From contig JANTQA010000023.1 in NCBI GenBank assembly GCA_027625915.1, positions 15,810,001 through 15,874,000 on the forward strand: a stretch of 64,000 nt of DNA, read 5' to 3'. Origin of the DNA: Anaeramoeba flamelloides (lineage: Eukaryota; Metamonada; Anaeramoebidae). The position numbers and the translations under genes were made by a program. Positions 55,888 to 64,000 of the stretch are shown one piece after another (within the stretch, counting starts at the first letter, position 1; each line of letters starts with the position of its first letter). Under the pieces are notes generated by a model. The model ran no database searches, was not told the origin of the DNA, and saw only the letters and a program-made list of their open reading frames with translations.

Positions 55888-56924
55888 ATAAAAGGTATAC
55901 AATTACATACCTTTTTTTCAAGTTTAAAATCATACTATTATTAGTTTTACAGAAACCAAAAATACAATTTTTAGTAAAACAACTAAATATCTAGTCAATT
56001 TTTTTTTTTCTTTTTTTTCATATAAAATGATATATATTCAACTAAGAAACTTCTAAAGATAACAACAATATATCAAAATATTTTCCTTCTTTTCCTATTT
56101 GATTTTTATTTTATTTTTGTACAAAACTGAAAGTATCATATATAAAAATAGAGGCTTGGTATCTTGAATGAAATATCATAAAGACAATTCAGGAAAAGAT
56201 AAAGGTGATTATTTTATTATTATTATTTTTAGTAAGAAGAACAAAGTAGCCCCAATTTATTTCATTTTAATTATTAAAACTAATAAACAGATGTTTTTTA
56301 CTTTTGTGGTAATATTCAAAAATATAAAGAGATTTGAAAAAAAATAATCATAAAATGTCTGATCTAATGAATTTTGGCTTACAAATTAAAAATTGTATTG
56401 ATTTTTTTCATTTATCACTTATTTAATTTCTGTTTTGCAATAACTTTCGTACAAATAGAAATGATAAAACCCCAATTTATTTTTTTGTTATTTACAAAAA
56501 TAATAGAACCGAAAAATGAAAACAAAGATCAATAAATAAAAGAAAAAAAAATCTGTCTAAAGACAAAACGGAGAATTCAAGAACAATAACAATTGTTCGA
56601 ATATGATATTTTGCTAAGGATTTTTCGTTGATTGATCTATTATTAAAAATTTGTTGAAAAAATTGACTATTTTTGAATCTCCAAAACCACCCTCATTGGA
56701 TTTTGATAATCATGGAGATCTAAAATTTTTTTGTTGATTTGATTGTTAATCCTTCAAATCAATTATTCTTTGAAGATAATTTGTTTCTTATTTAAATTGT
56801 TTTTACTTTTTCATTTTCGGTTTCTATTAATGTTACCAATTAAAAATCATATTAGGCTTTTTTTTCCTATTTGACTTTTTTTCCCAAATGGTCCTAGTTA
56901 TTTTGTGTTTCACTGTTAAATATA
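54928..56924. other. Intergenic region, nothing recognised
   Basis: A+T-rich with a long A run at about 55858-55885. Open frames on the minus strand here are poly-Phe readings of that run. No repeat family could be assigned. Confidence 0.5.
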
Positions 56925-57506
56925 AGCTATTTCTAATAAAGCAGGGCAAATTTATTCTAAAATATATCTTTTAAATTCAATCTTCAAAAAAGTATCAAAA
57001 CATTCAAAATCATTAACTACCATTTAGAGATTCTTGATAATAATTCAATTTGTTTCTTAGTATGTGTTACATATATAAAAGATATTAAATTTTCTGCTCT
57101 TGATTTTATCTGATATTTTTTAGGAGTAAAAATTAGTATTTATTATTTTCTTTTTGATCAAAAAAACCGTTTTCATAACTTGTTTAATCTCAACAAATTT
57201 TCAAATAGAATTGAAAACATATAATTGTATTTTATTGTTTAAAAAATCATTTGTAACCTTTCCATATTTCGAGTTTTTTATTGAAATTGGTCGTACATTG
57301 TTGTCCCCTAAAAAAGTGTTATTTTTTTTTTCATTTTTTGCAAATATTTCATCCAACATATTTTGAAATAAATACCTTATCTATTTATTCAATTGGTATT
57401 AATATTAAACTTAATTTGGTAATGTCAATTAATGAATACTTTCACTAGCAACGATGATTTTTTATGAAATGTAAAAAAAAAATTCCCCACTTTTTTGGAA
57501 ATACCT
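56925..57506. mobile_element. 582 bp non-autonomous transposon, AGSTATTTCC family (copy B)
   Basis: It begins AGCTATTTCTAATAAAGCAG and ends CCCCACTTTTTTGGAAATACCT, with TA on both sides. It is the inverted partner of copy A (581 bp) 2.7 kb upstream. A 70-codon frame within it corresponds to a frame in copy D only loosely and is not taken as a gene. Confidence 0.85.
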
Positions 57507-58138
57507 TATTTTTTATTTTTTTTTAAAACAAATTGAAATTAAAACTCTAATTTATAATACAAACTATATAATTTGTGTTGCACAAAATTTAGTGTATACT
57601 ATCTACTTTCGAACAGAAATTACAGACAACAAACACACAAAATATTTTCTATTGAAAGAAATTGTGGAATGGTTTGAGTATTATTAATCACATTTTCAGT
57701 TTTTATTTAATGTGACAGATATACTGTTAATTGCAAAATAAAAAAGATCAAAATTTTCAGTCAGCATCCCAAAAAAATCACATCCCAATAATTAAAAAAA
57801 GTCATCTTAGTCCCCAATTCTATAAGAGAAAATTAATAATTTCAGCTTCTTTAATGAATTAAAATTTTGAATTGTTACATAATTTTTAGAAATCTTTTTT
57901 TGAAAAGCTGAATGAAAATTGTTCAATTTATTTTACAACAAATAGTAAATAAGATTCTTTCTTTTTCTAATTTCCTCAACAAAAGTTTCATAAAATCAAT
58001 ATTATTTCTTTTTGTAAAATGATTTTCAAAGTTGATTACGTTTCAAATTCTGAATAACGCTAAAATGAATAAACAAAAAAAAAAAAAGTCTTGGCAAATT
58101 AGCTGTATTAAAAAAAGGTGATATGTTATGTTTCATTG

Positions 58139-59050
58139 TTAATTTATTTTTTTCTTTGGCTTTAATAATCGACGTTTTTTAAAACCAAACGAGACTTTAC
58201 CTTTTTTTGATTTGATTGATTTTATTTTGTTTGTATACCGCTTCAAATGGACAGGAATGTAAACGTTTGTTTGGGGTTTATTGGTGTTCTGTTGGTTGGA
58301 TAGATTTTTGGAGTTTTGTTGGCTTTCTTCTTGGGTTGTACCTTGAAGAGTTAGGTTGCCCCACCCTTGATTAGTTTCTTCGTCGCTGTCTGGTTTTTCT
58401 CTTTTGACACTTTCCCATTGGCCAAAGGCTAAAGTGCTTGTGGTTTTTGCTTGTCGTTGCTGTTGTTGTTGTTCCTGCTGTTGCTGTTGTTTTAAAAATT
58501 CTTGTGCTTTTAAGATTTGGAAATTGTAATCCCTTAATTGATCAGGATCCGTTAAATCATATGTTTTATCACCAAGTTCAACAATGTTTTTGTTTGTTGT
58601 GGTATGGACAACTTGAATTTTTGAAGAATTTTGGTTTTTATTTGAATAATTTCCCTTTCCTTTTCCTTTTTCTTTTCCTTTTTCATTTTCATTTTCTTTT
58701 TCTTTTTCGTTTTCTTTTTCTTTTTCTTTTTCGTTTTGTTGATTCTTCTTTTTTTTATTTTTGTATTTGTTTTTTCTTTGTTCTTGTATTCTTTTTTGCC
58801 TCTGTACTTGCCTTTCAAGTTGTTTTCGAACCCTTGCAATTGAATTTTTTAAAACCTGATCACCCTCGTTGCTTTGGTTTGAAATTTGGCTTGATTGTGC
58901 TTTTCTTACGTAATTTTGATAATTGATTTTATGTCGATTTCCATTTAAATGTCGATTAATAGATGGCTTATTATTTGCAATATACGCATTACAATATTTA
59001 CAGTAATACTTTCCATGTTCAGTTTCTTGTGTTAAAATTTCTTCGGTCAT
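58139..59050 (-). CDS. WBP4/FBP21-like U1-type zinc-finger protein, 303 aa
   Basis: An intact single-exon frame starting at ATG. Residues 15-42 hold a U1-type (matrin-like) finger: C17-x2-C20-x13-H34-x5-H40, reading YYCKYCNAYIANNKPSI then HLNGNRHK. This is very close to the N-terminus of WBP4 (FBP21), a splicing protein that binds the U4/U6-U5 or activated spliceosome. After it come a basic coiled segment, KEKEKE tracts (about 105-135), a YDLTDPDQLRDYNFQILKAQ helix, a Gln run, and a C-terminus with VYIPVHLKRY and KKGKVSFGFKKRRLLKPKKK, similar to the basic end of WBP4. WW domains found in animal WBP4 are absent, as in some plant relatives. A nuclear RNA-processing role is inferred from the finger. 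Confidence 0.72.
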   Translation of the reverse strand: MTEEILTQETEHGKYYCKYCNAYIANNKPSINRHLNGNRHKINYQNYVRKAQSSQISNQSNEGDQVLKNSIARVRKQLERQVQRQKRIQEQRKNKYKNKKKKNQQNEKEKEKENEKEKENENEKGKEKGKGKGNYSNKNQNSSKIQVVHTTTNKNIVELGDKTYDLTDPDQLRDYNFQILKAQEFLKQQQQQEQQQQQRQAKTTSTLAFGQWESVKREKPDSDEETNQGWGNLTLQGTTQEESQQNSKNLSNQQNTNKPQTNVYIPVHLKRYTNKIKSIKSKKGKVSFGFKKRRLLKPKKKIN

Positions 59051-60884
59051 ATAAGAATATATAAACTTAAAATTTTTTCAAGTGAAAAAAACAAAAAAAT
59101 GATAAATTAAAAAAGTTAAAAAGAATAAGTGGGCTTGAGTAATTTTTGTTCTCGAATTTTCAAATAATAATTTAAATATATAAAAAATGAATAACTGATT
59201 TAAAATTGTAAAAAATAATTGGAAGTTTTTAACAAATATTCAGGGATTTATTGAAAAGAATAAAATGAAAATTTTCAATACAAAACAAATTATTAGTTTT
59301 TGATGAGAGATCTATTCTATTTTTAAAAAAGTAATAAAATGTATTTTGCATTTTTTTTTTAATTTTGAAGAGGAATTTTGTAATTAATTTGAATTATTTT
59401 CTCGAAAATTTGATCAAAATGTTAATTCCAATAATACAGTTTGTAGAAACAATAATAAAGAGGTGAATATTTATTGTTAATTCTTAATATAATCATAAAT
59501 TAAAAAAGAATTTAGATCATGAAATTTTGCCTGTTTTTTTCCAAATATAAATTTAATTTGAATGCTATATACTTTGGTAATCTAATAAATAAAAAAAAAA
59601 ATAGTAATTTTATTTATTCAAATGTTCATTTTTAAACAATTTTAGGTTCTTTTTTTTCGATATTCGGGAAAAAATAAGTAATTAAAGGGTTAATTTTAAA
59701 TTTATTTTTTTTTTTAATAAATCTTTATTTCCTATAGAAAAATCTTTTTTATCTATTCTCTGAATTTAAATCCAATCTTCCCAAAAAAATATTGATCAAT
59801 TTTCAATTTCAGAATAAAAAAAAATATTTTTTGTTATAAAAGGTTTTTTTGTATGTGTTAAAAAAAGAAGATATTACCCGTATTAAAACTCAAACTAGAT
59901 AATTAATTTAAAGATTCAAACCCTAAATGATTGGAGTTTGGGATAATTAGAAAGATTATATGGTTTTGAATACACATGTCTCACTAATTTGGAATTATTA
60001 TAACATAAAGATAAAGGATTGAAACATGGCGGTGAAAATAAATAAGAAAAAGTTTACAAAGTTTCTATTTCTTATTTATTTTTCAAAAATAAGGAGAATA
60101 TTTTACCAACCTTTGGACTTTTACAATAAAATATCTTGAAAAATCTTTTTTTACATTTTAAATATTACTTTTTCAATGTAGAAAACCTTTTTAAAAGCTT
60201 CAAAAATAGTTATCGTTTTTAAAAATCATTTTTTTCTTTCTATTCTTTTTTGGGACTTTAAAAACTTATTATTGAATAATTTTAGGAGATTAATATCTAT
60301 TAAAATTTTAGTGTTCTTATTGATTTAATTGATTGTATTTAAATGGAGAAATAATATATTTCTTTCGAATTCAGTGTGAAATTAAAGAAATTAATAATTT
60401 CAAACAAAAGAAAAAACAAATGAAATATTTTTAATTATTATACATGAATAAATGAAAATTAAACCCACGTTACCATTGAATTAAATCCCTTTTTCAGAAA
60501 TCTAAGTGTGGAATAGTAGATCACACAATTAGTAATTAATGAAAATAATTTCAAAATATTTTTATATAAAAGAAATTCATTAATTTTTTTTATTATGTTT
60601 ATTTTGTTATGAAATATTAATCTAATATTTTGAATAGGAAGGACATACCCAAAAAAAAAATGATCAATATTTTAAATAATTTCTATCTGTTTATATTTTA
60701 AAAATTAGAGAAAAAATTTTTTTTTATATTTTTATTTTTTATTATTTACAAGATCTATTCCGGCTATTACTAAATGTCCTGAATTAATGAAATATTGCTC
60801 TTAACAGATAATTTTTATATTCTCAAGTTGAAAATAGAGAATTTTGATGTTTTATTATTGTCAAATATTTTTGTGTGGTGATTT
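59051..60884. other. Intergenic region, no recognised feature
   Basis: A+T-rich spacer upstream of the minus-strand zinc-finger gene. Its promoter must lie in the first few hundred bases. No frame or repeat could be supported. Confidence 0.45.
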
Positions 60885-61265
60885 AAAGTGTCGTAGAGTG
60901 TGACCAATTACCTGGGTACTTTTTTATTTCTCTAATTATAAAAAAATTCTAATAGGTGTTTTCCAGAATTCAAAGAAATAGATTAAAATCATTGATTTAA
61001 CTCAATTCCTTTAAAGTTTGGAAAAACCTAGGACACTTAGTTTCGGATTTTTTTAATTTTTGAAAAAAAAAGAAAATTTGTAAAAATTTTCTTTTCATTT
61101 CTTAATTGAAAAAAAAAAAAAAAACAAGGTACTCCACAACACTCTAAAGTACTTGAATACACTTGAAAAACACTTTTGTTGGGTTTTCTAATATTCACAA
61201 GAATTGAGTAAAATCTTATAAGATTTAAAATAATTGGTTTCGATTCCAGAAAACCTTGGACACCA
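60885..61265. repeat. Hairpin mosaic repeat, array 4
   Basis: Diverged versions of both hairpin types: TTTTCCAGAATTCAAAGAAA ... TCAATTCCTTTAAAGTTTGG, and a TTTTTTTAATTTTTGAAAAA ... TTCTTTTCATTTCTTAATTG unit. They have GTGTCGTAGAGTGTG and ACAACACTCTAAAGTACTTG spacers. Older than arrays 1 and 2. Confidence 0.6.
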
Positions 61266-62049
61266 AAGATTTATCGCCAGTTATATTTTTCTTATATTGG
61301 AGTTTTCGAAATAAAAAGCATTTTTAAAATTTTTCTTTATAATCTATTTAGGTAAATATCTGAAAATTGAATTAAACCATAATTCTGGTCTAAAGTAATA
61401 CAAATATTTATACCCCCCCAAAAAAAAAAAAAACCTTTTTTTCTTGGCTTGGGAGTTTTAAAAATCACATTATTGATAACAACAACATAGATCTAAATTG
61501 GAGAATTTAAAGTTTTCCGGTGCTTTTGATTATGTTGTGAATAAACTTTTATTTTTTGTATGAAATGTTAATTAAAGTATATTTTTTCATCAAACTTAAA
61601 ATATTTATTGCCAAAATTTTTTATAGGTTGTTTGTGTTAATTATATTATCGTTGATATAAAATACTAAAGATAATAATACCTTGTTTGGTGTAGGTAATT
61701 AATCGAACAAAATAACGAAAATAATGGTTTTAAATTAGATCTAAAAATAAAATGTATACTGGTATTTGAATTCTAAATGGAACAAAATTTTCACTTCTAT
61801 TTTCGGTTTTATGTTTAATAAAAAGAGTTTTCTCAGATGTGTGTTGTAATTTGGGATCTTTTTGAAAAGGGAAATTGAAAATGAAGTGAAAATTTTTTCA
61901 AATTAATAATTCAAAAACTGTAAATATGATAAAAATACCCAACATAAAAAGAATCTCTTAATAGGTTTTGAATTTCAAATATATAAAATCAAATAATTTC
62001 TTTTATTTAAAATCAAATCCTTTTTATAAATTACCAAAATTATAATGAA

Positions 62050-62400
62050 CAAAGTAATAAACCTATCTAAAGTTGATTCAAGTGTTTTTTCTATAGAATA
62101 GTCATTTAATTGTTTGAGAAATAGAAGTAGATCTAAATATTTTGTAAAAAAATTGAGTTTTATGGAGGTTTTCTTTGAATTGAAAAATGATAATTTTTAT
62201 TCTTGTTTTTTGATCGAATGAAGATTTTGAACAAGTGTAATTTCATTAATCATCATTCTAATAAGTGGGTGAGTTATAATATTAAAAATTTGTTTCTTAA
62301 AAAAGAGGATTTGGTTTTAAATAAAAGAAATTAATTCGATTTTATACCTTTGAAATTACAAAACAATATCCAAAATATTCACAATTAAAAAACTTGTCAG
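62050..62400. repeat. Dispersed repeat, copy 2 (partner at 34690-35080)
   Basis: Same blocks and order as 34690-35080. It ends about 120 bp before the PROPPIN start codon, so it may supply part of that gene's upstream region. Confidence 0.6.
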
Positions 62401-62516
62401 GGATTGTTTCGTAACTGGTATTTTTGAGAAGACTTTTACTTGATCTGATTGTTAAATTGCAGTAAGCGTTTTTCATTTTTTACCTATTTTGTAATTGATA
62501 TTTTGATTTCTTTTAA

Positions 62517-63668
62517 ATGGAACCAAATTTAATAGTTACACTCAACCCACGTTTTTCGCATTTCACTGTTTTGCAATCCAACACTTTACACGTCTACGAT
62601 TTAACAACATGCCGTCTTTTACTTAGCAGAGAATTTGAAAGTCTAAAATTAAGTTATGCAACTCTTTTGTGTGACACAAATTTGTTTCTTGTAGTTCCTG
62701 CAAGCAATAAAAATTCGGAATATGGAACAAGTGTAATGCTTTATGACGACACTCAAAACACATGTGTCTTAGAGATTGAATTTGATCGAGAAATTAAGCA
62801 AATTAAATGCTCGCACGAAAGGCTTTTGGTGTGCTTTGATTCAAGAGTCTTTGTTCTTGAATTTAATTCTCTACATTCCAAATTACAATTTGATACTTGT
62901 GAAACCATTGGCGGCTTGGTTGATATTTCGCCGTCATATTCATATCCTTTCCAAAGCTTGCCAAAAACAAAGAAAAAATCAAAAAAAAAGCAGATGCTGT
63001 CTTCTTCTTCATCTTCCCCCTCAATTTCAAACAACAAAAAAAGTACGTTTAATAAAAATGATTTCAAAAAATCTTCTCAAAGTCTTCTCAGCGACGGTGA
63101 CGTTATTGCACTGTTAGGTGATATTACCGGCGAAATTCGAATAGTCAGTTTTGCCGATCGTTGTTTGTTTAATAATAAAATTGTTGCTCATGATCACACA
63201 ATTGAATTCATGAAGTTAAACTTTGATGGCTCGCTAATTGCTACAAGCTCTTCAAAGGGGACCCTAATTCGTGTGTTTGAAACACACTCCGCCTCACAGG
63301 TCTTTCAATTAAGAAGAGGATCCAAAAAGGCGAGAATTTTCTCAATCGCTTGGAACCAAAACTCTTCTTTGCTTGCAACAACATCGTCTACGGGGACGGT
63401 ACACATCTTTTTGATTCCCTTTAATAAAATTAAGGAAGGTGAGAAGGTTCTCACAAAAAGAAAGGAAAAAATTTTTGGTAAAAAGAGTTTATTTAAAATC
63501 AAATTCCCAAAAGAAGAGATTTATTATTGTGAATTTGTTGGAAGTTATGATCTAATAAGTAATTATTTGGTCTTTAAGGCCTTATTCCTTTTTTTCTTTT
63601 TTTATCAATTGCTGACAATTTACCTGGTGTATTTTAAAACATTTTACAAAATTAGAACTATTTCATAA
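62517..63668 (+). CDS. PROPPIN (WIPI/Atg18-family WD40 protein), 3' part unresolved
   Basis: It starts at ATG. WD-like blades run from residue 1, including TLHVYDLTTCRLL and TSVMLYDDTQNTCV. The family hallmark is FQLRRGSKKARIFSIAWN with the L/FRRG motif at 265-268, followed by TTSSTGTVHIFLIPF. PROPPINs are seven-bladed propellers that bind PI3P and PI(3,5)P2 on autophagosome and endosome membranes. LRRG and the following blade resemble the WIPI3/WIPI4 branch most. A Ser/Lys-rich insert of about 50 residues lies near residue 150-205. The open frame runs to 63668, but its last part (ALFLFFFFYQLL) is not propeller-like, and a donor GTAATT follows at 63559. The true coding sequence probably splices there to an exon I could not identify before the window end. 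Confidence 0.8.
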   Translation: MEPNLIVTLNPRFSHFTVLQSNTLHVYDLTTCRLLLSREFESLKLSYATLLCDTNLFLVVPASNKNSEYGTSVMLYDDTQNTCVLEIEFDREIKQIKCSHERLLVCFDSRVFVLEFNSLHSKLQFDTCETIGGLVDISPSYSYPFQSLPKTKKKSKKKQMLSSSSSSPSISNNKKSTFNKNDFKKSSQSLLSDGDVIALLGDITGEIRIVSFADRCLFNNKIVAHDHTIEFMKLNFDGSLIATSSSKGTLIRVFETHSASQVFQLRRGSKKARIFSIAWNQNSSLLATTSSTGTVHIFLIPFNKIKEGEKVLTKRKEKIFGKKSLFKIKFPKEEIYYCEFVGSYDLISNYLVFKALFLFFFFYQLLTIYLVYFKTFYKIRTIS

Positions 63669-64000
63669 ATTTTTTCCAAAATCGTCTCTTCAAATCAAAG
63701 TAAATCATTTTAATAGAAAGAGGAAATTAATTTCTCACAAACAAAAACCGAAAAGCTAGATTTTCTGAAAAAACTAATGAAAATTCAAAAAGTTTTTTTT
63801 ATTTTTCAAATAACCGTTGAAAGAAAAATGTTGGAAAGAGAAAAATAGTTGGACAGCAATTTTAATTTTGAACATTAATAGAACCTGAAAATGATTTTTA
63901 ATTTCAATCTTTTGTGAAATAACTAAAGAAAATAACAATAATCTACTTATTAGAATAACGATTAATGTAATTCTTCTTTTTCAAAACCTTATCTCTTACA
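63669..64000. other. Downstream of PROPPIN, exon not resolved
   Basis: This should contain the rest of the intron, and perhaps the last exon, of the PROPPIN gene. A TTAG acceptor-like site near 63654 opens a short Lys/Ser-rich frame that does not look like a WD blade, so no exon is called. Confidence 0.35.

Noticed and set aside
55678-55933. Poly-Phe minus-strand frames
   Set aside because: They are readings of the long A run at about 55858-55885.
1-64000. tRNA, rRNA, LTR elements, capsid-bearing elements
   Set aside because: I looked for tRNA T-loop motifs, long G+C-rich RNA-like blocks and paired direct terminal repeats, and saw none that hold up by eye. A tRNA or small RNA could still be missed without a covariance search.

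Overview
The window is very AT-rich eukaryotic DNA (I estimate about 20% G+C, higher inside conserved exons). It uses the standard code: TAA, TAG and TGA all close frames that look real. Genes are few and widely spaced. Most have no intron, but three have GT-AG introns, some only about 85-110 bp and two of 2.1 and 3.9 kb. Proteins carry long Asn, Gln, Ser and Lys-Glu tracts. A VwkA-type vWA/alpha-kinase, a PROPPIN autophagy protein and this base composition suggest a free-living amoeboid protist (Anaeramoeba-like or amoebozoan). I cannot fix the species from sequence alone.

Layout. 0-3 kb: repeats, including a decayed LINE reverse transcriptase. 3.2-4.3 kb (-): a TPR protein. 9.25-14.2 kb (+): an E2F/DP-like winged-helix factor in three inferred exons. 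18.7-24.1 kb (+): a 12-TM MFS transporter split by a 3.86 kb intron that carries a MITE. 27.1-27.5 kb (+): ribosomal protein eL38 in three exons, the first probably only the ATG. 31.8-33.3 kb (-): a RING-H2 protein with two candidate ubiquitin-like folds. 38.2-39.0 kb (+): an NMNAT-like adenylyltransferase. 45.0-48.1 kb (-): the vWA/alpha-kinase. 58.1-59.1 kb (-): a WBP4-like U1-type zinc-finger splicing factor. 62.5 kb to near the window end (+): a PROPPIN (WIPI/Atg18 family). These are unrelated single genes on both strands; there is no operon-like grouping or shared pathway.

The intergenic DNA and long introns hold several families of small non-autonomous DNA transposons, most apparently flanked by TA. 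One is a 581/582 bp pair (plus two decayed copies) with AGSTATTTCC ends. One is a 930/932 bp pair with AGGGACTAGTC ends and a conserved 35-codon CxxC frame, plus a 179 bp deletion derivative. One is about 200 bp, fully palindromic, with CAGTCAGT ends, in three copies. A single 411 bp element has 106 bp arms differing at one base. Mosaics of 80-90 bp hairpins recur at four loci. No rRNA, tRNA, CRISPR or LTR element was recognised.
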